Below the pieces are notes generated by a model. It did no database searches. It saw only the letters and a list, made by a program, of their open reading frames with translations, and was not told where the DNA came from. A stretch of DNA of 64,000 bases, from positions 117,628 through 181,627 of the forward strand of contig NZ_FPIQ01000003.1 in the NCBI RefSeq assembly GCF_900119085.1, in the 5' to 3' direction. The DNA is from Nitrosovibrio sp. Nv17. GTDB lineage: Bacteria; Pseudomonadota; Gammaproteobacteria; Burkholderiales; Nitrosomonadaceae. Made by a program: the position numbers and the translations under genes. This document shows, one piece after another, positions 1-7,734 of the stretch (position 1 is the first letter of the stretch; every line of letters begins with the position of its first letter).

Positions 1-132
1 CACCTCGTCCGCACCTTCATCAAAAATATTCTAATGTCATTATCGATGCAACAAAGCCCGCCTGTCGCACATGAATAATGGAAGAAAATGGCGCGAGCAT
101 GGCGCAGATGGCGTCACGGATGACCCGTGCGC

Positions 133-178
133 AGTGTACCGCACACGATATGCTCCGGGAATGCGGCATATTGTCGCA
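133..178 (-). promoter_or_regulatory. Leftward promoter with 17-bp dyad operator
   Basis: Read on the minus strand, the dyad TGCGACAATATGCCGCA (162-178) is followed at once by a -35-like TTCCCG (156-161), a 17-nt spacer and a -10-like TACACT (133-138). The dyad is an exact inverted copy of the one at 225-241, so two promoters diverge from this point. The leftward target gene lies mostly or wholly outside the window. No coding start could be fixed in positions 1-130. Confidence 0.6.
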
Positions 179-224
179 GCGGACGCTTGCAGCTCATGCC
201 GCTGGCCATTGCGGACCGGGCAAC

Positions 225-270
225 TGCGACAATATGCCGCATTGACGAGCCACCCCTTCCAATCAATACT
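225..270 (+). promoter_or_regulatory. Promoter with dyad operator, for spermidine-synthase-like gene
   Basis: The dyad TGCGACAATATGCCGCA (225-241) abuts a -35 hexamer TTGACG (242-247). A 17-nt spacer and -10 AATACT (265-270) follow. Transcription should start near 277, leaving a leader of about 165 nt before the gene at 443. The same layout recurs at 2036, 3032 and 10480. The dyad centre lies about 44 nt upstream of the predicted start, which fits a class II-type activator, but a repressor is not excluded. Confidence 0.7.
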
Positions 271-442
271 TTATGGCCGACGATGGGCCGACGCTCAACC
301 TCGTGGCTGATCGTGCCCGGCCCCTCCACACGCACGCGGGGGACGTCAGCGCGGCCATGGCTGGATCGTAGTCCCGTCCGCTCGTTCCGCCGCGAGATCG
401 TGTTTTCCGTTCGCTCCCGCTTCCTGACCGATCGGCCACCAC

Positions 443-2020
443 ATGACACAGGACCCTTCAAGCCCCCGACCTTCCATCACCGCCGACTCCCACGGCGATA
501 CCGACGCAAGGATGCCGTTATATGTTACGGTCATGATCACCGGCGCAGCGGTGATGGTGCTGGAACTCCTGGGCGCCCGCATCATCGGTGCATTCTACGG
601 CGTCAGCCTCTACGTCTGGTCCTCCATCATCGCCGTGACCCTCATCGCGCTGGCGCTGGGCTACTACGTGGGGGGAACCATCGCGGACCGCCTGCCCGGG
701 ATACGGCTGCCGCATGTCATCCTCCTGGCGGCAGCGGCCACGCTAGCCATCCCGTTCGCGGCGTCCGCCGTGCTCGGCGCCACCGACTCGTGGGGCATGC
801 GCATGGGCGCCTTCGCCAGCGCCCTCGTTCTGTTCACCCTGCCCCTGACCAGCCTGGCGATGGTGGGGCCGTGCGTCATCAAGCGCTCGACATGGAATCT
901 CCGGCACGTCGGCACCGCCTCGGGCGCGGTTTACGCCATCAGTACGGTCGGCAGCGTCGCGGGCACGCTGCTGCTCGGCTTCTACCTGCTGCCGCAATTC
1001 GGCACCCGCAGCGTGATCTTCGCCCTCAGTCTCGGGCTCGTGGCCCTCGCGGCCATCCTGGCGCTGGTGGACCGCCCCCCCGGCACCCGCCGCTTCGACG
1101 GCTGGCCCACACTGGCCGCCGCCGCGCTCCTCGGCAGCCTGACGCTGGCCGGCTTCGCGCAGGCTCGCGACAGGGTGCCCGGATTCAATCTGATCCACGA
1201 AAGCGAGAGCCACTACGGCTGGGTGAGGGTGGTGGTGGACGAGGCCAACGGCTTCCGCCTGCTGCTGTCGGATGCTTCTGTCATCAGCGCGGTCGACGAA
1301 TCAAGCGGCCGCAGCATCCTGGGCTATCAGGCGATCCTGAGGGTGCTGCCGCTGTTCCGGCCGCATACCCGGCAGGCGCTGCTGATCGGCCTGGGTGGCG
1401 GACACGTCGCGCGCGACCTCGCGGCGGCGGGCATCGAGACCGACACCATCGAGATCGATCCGGAAGTCGCCGACGCCGCGCGCAATCACTTCGGCTTCCG
1501 TCCGACCGGGGCCTTCGTCGTGGGGGACGCGCGCTACGAGATCAAACGCCTGCCGAACCGGTACGACTACATCATGCACGACTGCTTCACCGGCGGCTCC
1601 GAGCCCGTTCACCTGCTCACCCGCGAGATGCTGCTGGAATTGAAGGCGCTCCTGAAGGACGATGGCATCCTGGCGCTGAACTACGTCGGATTCGCCTCGG
1701 GCGAGGGCTCCCAGGCGGTCGCCGCGGTGCGGCGGACGCTGCAAAGCGTATTCCCCCACCTCCGGGTCTTCACCACGGTCAAGAAGGATTTCACCGACTT
1801 TGTCTTTCTGGTCTCCCGGCAGCCGCTGGAACTGGACCGTACGAACCACGATGGCGCGCAGTGGCTGCTCGACCAGGAATATGCGGGATCCTTCGGCGCG
1901 GGCATCATCCTCACCGACGACCACAACCCGCTCGAGCGCTGGCAGACCCGCAAGTCGGAAGCCTATCGTACGCTCTTCATGGAGCGCATCGACCCGAGGA
2001 TGCTGATGCTGCTCGGATGA
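443..2020 (+). CDS. Fused membrane/spermidine-synthase-like protein
   Basis: This 525-residue protein has two parts. Residues about 25-225 form a run of roughly eight hydrophobic segments, for example VTVMITGAAVMVLELLGAR. Residues about 300-500 form a spermidine synthase-like, S-adenosylmethionine-binding Rossmann domain, with the glycine-rich loop GLGGGHVARDL near 316, the acidic strand end IEIDPEV and a later HDCFTGG segment. This matches the fused MFS/spermidine synthase family, whose substrate is often not the standard polyamine pair. The gene stands alone behind the dyad promoter at 225-270. An internal ATG at 512 is a possible alternative start. Sharing a promoter design with PEP-CTERM genes suggests a role in that surface or metal programme rather than routine polyamine synthesis; that is inference. 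Confidence 0.85.
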   Translation: MTQDPSSPRPSITADSHGDTDARMPLYVTVMITGAAVMVLELLGARIIGAFYGVSLYVWSSIIAVTLIALALGYYVGGTIADRLPGIRLPHVILLAAAATLAIPFAASAVLGATDSWGMRMGAFASALVLFTLPLTSLAMVGPCVIKRSTWNLRHVGTASGAVYAISTVGSVAGTLLLGFYLLPQFGTRSVIFALSLGLVALAAILALVDRPPGTRRFDGWPTLAAAALLGSLTLAGFAQARDRVPGFNLIHESESHYGWVRVVVDEANGFRLLLSDASVISAVDESSGRSILGYQAILRVLPLFRPHTRQALLIGLGGGHVARDLAAAGIETDTIEIDPEVADAARNHFGFRPTGAFVVGDARYEIKRLPNRYDYIMHDCFTGGSEPVHLLTREMLLELKALLKDDGILALNYVGFASGEGSQAVAAVRRTLQSVFPHLRVFTTVKKDFTDFVFLVSRQPLELDRTNHDGAQWLLDQEYAGSFGAGIILTDDHNPLERWQTRKSEAYRTLFMERIDPRMLMLLG

Positions 2021-2035
2021 AAATCTTTTGTCATA

Positions 2036-2081
2036 TGCGACAATATGTCACATTGATTATTCCGATTGCTCCGCTAATATC
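2036..2081 (+). promoter_or_regulatory. Promoter with dyad operator, for PEP-CTERM gene 1
   Basis: The dyad TGCGACAATATGTCACA (2036-2052) is followed by -35 TTGATT (2053-2058). The -10 is read as AATATC at 17-nt spacing or TAATAT at 16-nt spacing (2075-2081). A second overlapping half-dyad (TGTCATATGCGACA, starting about 2029) lies just upstream, so two dimers could bind side by side. It begins 15 nt after the stop codon of the preceding gene. Confidence 0.65.
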
Positions 2082-2149
2082 CTCCTGCGCAGGAGAAAAA
2101 TCGTTCCGGCGCTTCCGTTATCGACAATCCTAGATTAAAGGGAATATCC

Positions 2150-2953
2150 ATGAACAAGACAATCAGATACGCAATGCTCCTCGCCGGCATGACGTCGCTG
2201 CCGGCCATGGCACATATCGGCTATGGCGGGCGCGACTTCGGCAGCTTCGACGGCACCCTCGGCGCCTCACAGACCATCGCCAACCAGTCGGCCACCGGTA
2301 ATTTCGGCTGGATCGACGGCACTGATGCCGACTGGGGCGACAGCCACCGTCTGCGCGCCTACCGCTTCACGCTGACGGAAGACGCGACCGTGAACATCTC
2401 ATTCCAGGCACAGGTATTCACGCCCGCCCCCACCGAGGCCAATCCCAATCCCACCGCCGTGGAAGGCGGCCTGATTCCCGGGTTCTCGCTCTACGCCGGG
2501 CTGGCTCACGTTGCCCCGTTCGGCGCGGATCATGACGGCGGAGCCGGTTCGGTCGCCATACGCGACGCGATCGCGGGCGCCGGCAACACCGAAGGTTCCT
2601 TCCGGGCATTGACCGACTGGGCCATCACCAACGACAACAATGATCCCGCCAGCCAGTTCACCTATATCGGCCACATCTACGACGGCCTGGGCGTGGACTA
2701 CGGCACCGGCCTCATTGCCGGCGCCGACGGCGTCGCCGACCAGTACGTGTCGAGAACGTTCTCGCTGGCCGCAGGCGACTACTCCATCTTCGTCGGGGGC
2801 GCCGACTACGCCAACCAGGACATCCTGCCACTGCTGCCCTACGGCGTGTCCGGCACGGTCGCCGTGGTGCCGGAGCCCGAAGCGTATGCCATGCTGCTGG
2901 CCGGCCTGGGCCTGATGGGCGCCATGGTGCGGCGACGCGCCGGCAGAGGCTGA
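2150..2953 (+). CDS. PEP-CTERM protein with N-terminal His after signal cleavage
   Basis: This 267-residue exported protein has a signal peptide (residues 1-21, ending AMA). It ends in a typical PEP-CTERM sorting tag: VPEPEAYAMLLAGLGL followed by an arginine-rich tail. The tag should be processed by an exosortase, which is not in this window. If cleavage falls after AMA, the mature protein begins with histidine (H22). A WGDSH motif places D64 and H66 downstream, and a further HD pair lies near residue 133. The next gene keeps all of these at matching places. His1 plus DxH is the ligand set of CopC-type copper sites, so copper binding is a reasonable inference, not a demonstrated function. The ribosome site is weak (AAGGGAA), and the dyad promoter lies upstream. 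Confidence 0.85.
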   Translation: MNKTIRYAMLLAGMTSLPAMAHIGYGGRDFGSFDGTLGASQTIANQSATGNFGWIDGTDADWGDSHRLRAYRFTLTEDATVNISFQAQVFTPAPTEANPNPTAVEGGLIPGFSLYAGLAHVAPFGADHDGGAGSVAIRDAIAGAGNTEGSFRALTDWAITNDNNDPASQFTYIGHIYDGLGVDYGTGLIAGADGVADQYVSRTFSLAAGDYSIFVGGADYANQDILPLLPYGVSGTVAVVPEPEAYAMLLAGLGLMGAMVRRRAGRG

Positions 2954-3031
2954 CGCAACCAATCCTGGTGTCTGACCGGGAGAAATCCATCGCCAGTTCA
3001 GGCACCAGACCCGGCAGATGACGCCGCCGCC

Positions 3032-3077
3032 TGCGACAATTTGCCACATTGACTTGCCTTCGACCGCAATCGATACT
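3032..3077 (+). promoter_or_regulatory. Promoter with dyad operator, for PEP-CTERM gene 2
   Basis: The dyad TGCGACAATTTGCCACA (3032-3048) is followed by -35 TTGACT (3049-3054), a 17-nt spacer and -10 GATACT (3072-3077). This is the closest of the set to a sigma-70 consensus. Predicted start of transcription is near 3084, about 78 nt before the gene at 3162. Confidence 0.7.
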
Positions 3078-3161
3078 GGATACAAGCTTTATCGGCCGTC
3101 CATGCGGAAATCCAGGTTCCTGGCCGCGGTCTTACCAGAATAAACAAAGAGGATTCATGCC

Positions 3162-3959
3162 ATGAAAAGATCATTACGCATCGCTCTGCTTCTTTCGGGC
3201 GTCGCGCCGCTGCCGGCCTTGGCGCACGTCGACTACACCGGTCAGGATTTCGGCACGTTCACCGGATCGACCACCGCTTCGTCCACGCTCGCGAATCGGA
3301 CCGTGGACGGCCACTATGGCTGGGCGGACGCCGCCGACGCCGACTGGGGTGACAGTCACAAGGGGCGCTTCCTCAGCTTCACGCTGGAAAACGCCGCCAG
3401 CGTCACCGTTTCGGTGCAATCGAACACGCTGACGCCGAATCCCCAAGGCGGGGTGCTGCTGCCTGGATTTTCCCTGTATGAGGGGCTGGCGGCCTATCTC
3501 GCCCACGACTATTCCGAACCCGCCTTCGCCTGGCGCGACGCGCAACCGACGCCGGAGAATCCGCTGGCGGCGACAGAAGGCTACTGGAATGCGCTGGGCA
3601 GCTTCCAGACGGCGAACGATGCCGGCGAGACCAGTTTCCTGACGTTCATCGGCTATGCGGTCGACGGCACCTTCGCCAACTTTGGCCACGCCAGCACCTT
3701 CCCCGGCATTGTCAGCGACGGCGTGGCGGACGGGTTCGTGAGCCAGACCTTCTCCCTGGACGCCGGCACCTATTCGCTGGTCGTGGGTGGCGCCACCTAT
3801 GCCGGGGCCGGCACCAGCGCGGGCAACCGGGCGTACGGCTTCAGCGCCACCCTGGACGTGGCGCCCGTTCCGGAACCGGAAACCTGGGCCATGCTGCTGG
3901 CCGGCCTGGGCCTGGTCGGCACCATCGCCCGGCGGCGCAGTTCCGCCGATCGGAACTGA
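3162..3959 (+). CDS. PEP-CTERM protein, tandem paralogue of the preceding gene
   Basis: This 265-residue protein has a signal peptide (1-21, ending ALA), a mature start HVDYTGQDFG, and a C-terminal tag VPEPETWAMLLAGLGL plus basic tail. It is a diverged tandem duplicate of the protein at 2150-2953. Both share D29-F30-G31, A44-N45, G53-W54 and the block DADWGDSH at residues 59-66, with H22, D64 and H66 in the same positions. A later HD pair (LAHDYSEP) also aligns. The ribosome site AAGAGGA precedes the ATG. It has its own dyad promoter, so the pair is not simply one operon. A role in surface copper binding is inferred from the conserved His/Asp set and the neighbouring copper-receptor-like gene. 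Confidence 0.85.
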   Translation: MKRSLRIALLLSGVAPLPALAHVDYTGQDFGTFTGSTTASSTLANRTVDGHYGWADAADADWGDSHKGRFLSFTLENAASVTVSVQSNTLTPNPQGGVLLPGFSLYEGLAAYLAHDYSEPAFAWRDAQPTPENPLAATEGYWNALGSFQTANDAGETSFLTFIGYAVDGTFANFGHASTFPGIVSDGVADGFVSQTFSLDAGTYSLVVGGATYAGAGTSAGNRAYGFSATLDVAPVPEPETWAMLLAGLGLVGTIARRRSSADRN

Positions 3960-3994
3960 GGCTTCACCATTTATCGTCGATTCAACCCGCGTTG

Positions 3995-4025
3995 CTCGCA
4001 ATACCCCGGTATTGCGAGTTTTTTT
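3995..4025 (+). terminator. Intrinsic terminator directly before a ribosome site
   Basis: CTCGCAATACC and GGTATTGCGAG form an 11-bp perfect inverted repeat with a minimal loop, followed by seven T residues. The purine-rich ribosome site of the next gene (AGGGAGAA) begins immediately after the T tract. Either transcription usually ends here, or read-through is regulated, because no promoter of the local dyad type was found for the gene at 4041. Confidence 0.85.
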
Positions 4026-4040
4026 AGGGAGAAGCACTCC

Positions 4041-4694
4041 ATGACAAAAATGACAAGATCCGTGGTCACGGCGCTCTCGTTTTCACTTCTGCCTGCCATT
4101 CCGCTCCAGGCGCAGGCCGCCAGCAACACATTCGATCACAGTACCTTTTCCATCAGCTACGTCTTCGGAACCGGCAGCGCGTCCGATCCCTGGGAAACGG
4201 TTGCGGTGACTGGCAACGCAACCTCGATCGAGCTGGCGGACTTCTGGTACTGGGAGATCGATGCCACGGGCAACACCCTGTCGCTCACCTGGCTCAAGGA
4301 ACGCGACTACATGAACGATCCTTCCATCGCGCCCTTCATCGGCATCCGCATTTCCGATACAAACGGCCAGTTGGCGGACATCACCGGCGTATCGATCGCC
4401 AATTCAACCTACGTCCCGTCGACCTATGGCAACCTGATAGAAGGCTTCGGTCCCTCGAATCTCGCTTTCGACGCGGACAACGTCTACATCAACCTGAACA
4501 CCTCCATGTGGCACAACTTCGAACCGGAACCGGGCAAGATGGGCGACCGGTACCGCGATCGCATCGCGCTCGAAGTCAGTTTCCAGGCGGCCCCCATCCC
4601 CGAGCCGGAAACCTGGGCCATGCTGCTGGCGGGCCTGGGCCTGCTGGGCGGACTGGGCCGCCGCACATCGATTTTTCCGAGGCATCACGCGTAA
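4041..4694 (+). CDS. PEP-CTERM protein, second family, copy 1
   Basis: This 217-residue protein has a signal peptide ending QAQA near residue 26. Its C-terminal sorting tag is IPEPETWAMLLAGLGLLGG, with a short basic tail. It is unrelated in sequence to the two PEP-CTERM genes before it but is a close paralogue of the next gene. The pair share NTFDH/DTFDG near the mature start, the block ISDxNGQLxDI, YGNLxEGF, FDADN and NLNTSMWH. The conserved Met/His in NTSMWH and a later GKMGD/ASMGD methionine could be metal ligands, but that is only a suggestion. Ribosome site AGGGAG lies at the foot of the terminator at 3995-4025. Function unknown. Confidence 0.85.
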   Translation: MTKMTRSVVTALSFSLLPAIPLQAQAASNTFDHSTFSISYVFGTGSASDPWETVAVTGNATSIELADFWYWEIDATGNTLSLTWLKERDYMNDPSIAPFIGIRISDTNGQLADITGVSIANSTYVPSTYGNLIEGFGPSNLAFDADNVYINLNTSMWHNFEPEPGKMGDRYRDRIALEVSFQAAPIPEPETWAMLLAGLGLLGGLGRRTSIFPRHHA

Positions 4695-4730
4695 CACACC
4701 CCATCCTTCCAAAAAGGAGACGATATCATC

Positions 4731-5363
4731 ATGCATACCTATAAAAAATACCTTGGCACCGCGGCCGGCTGTCTGCTTCTCTCCACCTCATTCGTCCATG
4801 CGGCGGACGCCGACACCTTCGACGGCCAGACATTCCGCGTGGACTACGGCGTATCGAACACCGATCTCGCGTCTTTCTTCGTCATCGGACAGGCTGAGGT
4901 AACGGGCAGCGCAAGCGCAGTGGAAGTTGCCAGCCTGTCCAAATGGGCGATCGACACCTCGGACAATACCGTGACCTTCACCTGGGACAAGACCGCCGAT
5001 TTCATGAATTACGGCAGCCCCGCGTTCATCGGCTTCCGTATCTCGGATCTGAACGGCCAGCTCACGGACATCCTCGACGTCACGGTCACCAATACGGCCT
5101 ATATCCGTGGTGCCTACGGCAATCTCGTTGAAGGCTTCCTGCCCTCGCACGTCACCTTCGACGCGGACAACATCTACGTCAACCTGAACACCTCCATGTG
5201 GCACGCGACGCCCATGGCCAGCATGGGCGATCCCTTCCGCGATCAGATCGTGCTTTCCGTGAACTTCCAGGCGGCACCGATCCCGGAGCCCGAAACCTGG
5301 GCCCTGCTGCTCGCCGGGCTGGGCCTGGTGGGCACCTGGACGCACCGGCGCCGCAGCGCCTGA
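4731..5363 (+). CDS. PEP-CTERM protein, second family, copy 2
   Basis: This 210-residue paralogue of the preceding protein has signal peptide residues 1-24 (ending VHA) and a C-terminal tag IPEPETWALLLAGLGLVG followed by THRRRSA. A strong ribosome site (AAAAAGGAG) lies 11 nt before the ATG. Only 36 nt separate it from the upstream gene, so the two are almost certainly cotranscribed. The gene order AABB (two copies of family A, two of family B) suggests successive tandem duplications. Function unknown; its export and exosortase-dependent anchoring follow from the tag. Confidence 0.85.
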   Translation: MHTYKKYLGTAAGCLLLSTSFVHAADADTFDGQTFRVDYGVSNTDLASFFVIGQAEVTGSASAVEVASLSKWAIDTSDNTVTFTWDKTADFMNYGSPAFIGFRISDLNGQLTDILDVTVTNTAYIRGAYGNLVEGFLPSHVTFDADNIYVNLNTSMWHATPMASMGDPFRDQIVLSVNFQAAPIPEPETWALLLAGLGLVGTWTHRRRSA

Positions 5364-5390
5364 TTCCGTTGGGGTCGTAGCAAAGACGCC

Positions 5391-5415
5391 GGGGCCGCTC
5401 CCTGGGGGCGGCCCT
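5391..5415 (+). terminator. GC-rich hairpin, weak terminator candidate
   Basis: GGGCCGC (5392-5398) and GCGGCCC (5408-5414) form a 7-bp stem after the PEP-CTERM pair. The following sequence (TCGTTCGTCTG) is only partly T-rich, so termination efficiency is doubtful and read-through into the receptor gene at 5462 is possible. Confidence 0.4.
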
Positions 5416-5461
5416 CGTTCGTCTGCGACGACTTTCCGCACGCTCCGAAAGCTTCCCGCCG

Positions 5462-7543
5462 ATGCAGTCCCGCCGCGCCTGCCGCCCGCGCGATCCGCTC
5501 TCTCCTGCCATCCTCAGGCACATGCTGGCCGGAGCATGCCTCGTGCTCGCCGGCAATAACGCAACGGCTCAGGAGGTGCTGCCGCAAATCAACGTATCGG
5601 CCGGCCGCCAGAAGGAGCCGCTGGTGGAAACGGAATCCCTCAAGTGGACCTCCCGCCCCAGCAGCGACGCCGCCGAATTCCTGCGCGAGAAGCCGGAATT
5701 CTCGTACTCCAAGATCGGAGGCACCTCGGGCACCATCTACCTGCGCGGCCTGGGCGGCCCCCGCCTGGGAATCGTCATGAACGACAGCCTGGAAGCCGCC
5801 GCCGCCAACCATGGGACGGATCCCGCCACCTCCTACATCCAGCCCGATGCGCACGACCACATCACCGTGGTGAAGGGGCCGAACAGCGTGCTCTACGGCT
5901 CCAACATGGGTGGACTGGTGATCTTCAACGAAAATCCGAAGAAATTCGAAAAACCGGGCGTGCAGGGCCGCCTGGCGGGCGGCCTGGGCAGCTTCGGCCG
6001 TCGTGACCTGACGGCGGACGTCACGGTGGGCGCACCGCTGGCCCAGCTGCGGGGCGTGGTGAACTTCTCGCGCGGGGACAACTACAAGGATGGCAGCGGC
6101 AGGGAATTCTTCTCCTTCTTCAAGCGGCACTCCGGCAAGCTGGTCGCCACGCTGACCCCGACACGCGACATCAGCGCGGAATTCAGCGCCGAACAGGGCG
6201 ACGCCCAGGTGGCTTTTCCCGCCTTTTCCCTGATGGGGGACGGCATCAGCTTCAAACGCGAAATACTGGGCGCTCGCTTCGTGGTGAAGAACATCGCCGG
6301 CCGCTTCAGGAAGCTGGAAGTCCAGTTTTTCGATCGCAAGCTCGACCACCTCATGGACAACTTCACGCTCAGGCCCGTGACCGTGGAGCACCTCAATCCC
6401 AATCCCCCACCGGTGATCACGAATACCAGCCGCAGGACGCTGACGCAGGACTACCGCGGGCGCTCGGCGCGAATGGCGGCCACCTTCGACGTGCACGCCA
6501 GCACCGAGATGGTCGTGGGCTACGAACACCGGGACGAGCAGTACGTCGGCAGCAATCGTTCGGTGGGAACGTTCTGCTTCGATTCGAGTTGTACCATCAC
6601 CAACCTGTTCTCCCCTTTCTACGATCTGCATACCATCAACAACTCGGTGTTCACCGAAGTCACGCACTTAGTGGACGACGCGACGACCATCAAGCTGGGC
6701 GTGCGGCGCGACTACTTCCACACGGCTTCGGGCGAGATGCGCGACTTCCTGGGAACGACCATCTATCCCACCTCGTACAGCCAGCGCGACGACGTTGCCA
6801 ACAGCGGCTTCATCCGGGTGGAAAAGGAATTCCTTCCCGCCACCGTCGGCTTCATCTCCATCGCCAACGGCGAGCGCCCCGCCAGCAACCTGGAACGCGC
6901 CAGCTTCAACGGCTTCGGTCTCAGGAAGGAAAAGAACCGAGAAATCAATCTGGGCCTCTCGATCAGCCACCCCACCTGGCAGGGGTCCGTCACCGTCTTC
7001 GGCAGCCGCGTCCACGACTATATCCTGATCGACCAGGGCATCCGCTCGGCGAACGTGGACGTCGATCGTGTCGGCGTCGAGTTCGACCTGATCCGCCAGA
7101 TCGCCCCCAACTGGAAGCTGTTCGGCAACCTGGCGTGGATCCGCGCGGAGAATCTCACCGGCCATGGGCATGGCTCCGTCCCCCTGGCGCAAACACCGCC
7201 CCTGGACAGCCGCTTCGGCGTCATCTTCCAGCGCGGCACGCTGACCGCGACGCTCGGCGGTCGGGCGGTGATGCGGCAGACACGCATCGATCCCGGCTTC
7301 GGCAACTCTCTGGGCATCGACAATCCCGATCCCACGCCGGGCTTCGCCACCGCCAACATGTCAATGTCGTGGAAGCCGATTAAGCAGGCGCAGCTGAGCA
7401 TGGGCATGGACAATATCTTCGGGCGCACCTACTACGAGCACCTCAGCCGCAGAATCGGCGACGTCCCACCGGGCTTCGTCAATTTCGGCCGCCTCAACGA
7501 ACCCGGCCGCACGGTATGGTTCAGGATGGTGATCAACATGTAG
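5462..7543 (+). CDS. TonB-dependent outer membrane receptor, OprC/NosA copper-receptor-like
   Basis: This 693-residue protein has a signal peptide (about 1-36, ending ATA) and an N-terminal plug domain. The plug carries the segments SYSKIGGTSGTIYLRGLGG and HITVVKGPNSVLYGSNMGG, and a 22-strand-type barrel follows. The methionine/histidine-containing segment DHLMDNFTLRP, and the overall order, resemble the TonB-dependent copper receptor family (OprC of Pseudomonas aeruginosa, NosA of P. stutzeri), which binds copper at the outer membrane. The C-terminus is FRMVINM rather than the usual terminal aromatic. The gene has no dyad promoter of its own and may be read from the PEP-CTERM genes 98 nt upstream. 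Family membership is fairly secure; copper as the substrate is inferred. Confidence 0.8.
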   Translation: MQSRRACRPRDPLSPAILRHMLAGACLVLAGNNATAQEVLPQINVSAGRQKEPLVETESLKWTSRPSSDAAEFLREKPEFSYSKIGGTSGTIYLRGLGGPRLGIVMNDSLEAAAANHGTDPATSYIQPDAHDHITVVKGPNSVLYGSNMGGLVIFNENPKKFEKPGVQGRLAGGLGSFGRRDLTADVTVGAPLAQLRGVVNFSRGDNYKDGSGREFFSFFKRHSGKLVATLTPTRDISAEFSAEQGDAQVAFPAFSLMGDGISFKREILGARFVVKNIAGRFRKLEVQFFDRKLDHLMDNFTLRPVTVEHLNPNPPPVITNTSRRTLTQDYRGRSARMAATFDVHASTEMVVGYEHRDEQYVGSNRSVGTFCFDSSCTITNLFSPFYDLHTINNSVFTEVTHLVDDATTIKLGVRRDYFHTASGEMRDFLGTTIYPTSYSQRDDVANSGFIRVEKEFLPATVGFISIANGERPASNLERASFNGFGLRKEKNREINLGLSISHPTWQGSVTVFGSRVHDYILIDQGIRSANVDVDRVGVEFDLIRQIAPNWKLFGNLAWIRAENLTGHGHGSVPLAQTPPLDSRFGVIFQRGTLTATLGGRAVMRQTRIDPGFGNSLGIDNPDPTPGFATANMSMSWKPIKQAQLSMGMDNIFGRTYYEHLSRRIGDVPPGFVNFGRLNEPGRTVWFRMVINM

Positions 7544-7634
7544 CCACCGGTACGCCGCTGCATCCACATCCCGCATTACCGATGAGCCCCATGGTTGGCG
7601 GCGGCCACGATGGACTCCAGTGCGTGGCTTGCGA

Positions 7635-7662
7635 TGGACGTCCTATGAAAATGGGGTAGAAT
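7635..7662 (+). promoter_or_regulatory. Candidate sigma-70 promoter of ATP-grasp gene
   Basis: A -35-like TGGACG (7635-7640), a 16-nt spacer and -10 TAGAAT (7657-7662) lie in the 190-nt gap after the receptor gene. The 17-bp dyad is absent here. Confidence 0.4.
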
Positions 7663-7734
7663 CCCTCTCGCGCAAACCGGCACGGTCATGTTGCCAATCC
7701 GTCCGTCCACCCTCCATGCATCCGTGGAGCACGG

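Noticed and set aside
162..241. Reading the 17-bp dyads as Crp or Fnr sites
   Set aside because: Half-sites are separated by an odd spacing (N3 between TGCGACA arms) that gives a 17-bp site, not TGTGA-N6-TCACA or TTGAT-N4-ATCAA.
127..2133. A long open frame overlapping the spermidine-synthase-like gene
   Set aside because: Its translation is arginine/proline-rich low complexity, it has no family features, and it runs through the dyad promoter; it is a shadow of the real gene in high-GC DNA.
225..3077. Sigma-54 (-24/-12) promoters of the kind linked to PrsK/PrsR for PEP-CTERM genes
   Set aside because: No GG-N10-GC pattern at the right distance is shared by the sites, whereas -35/-10 hexamers with 16-17-nt spacing are present in all five.
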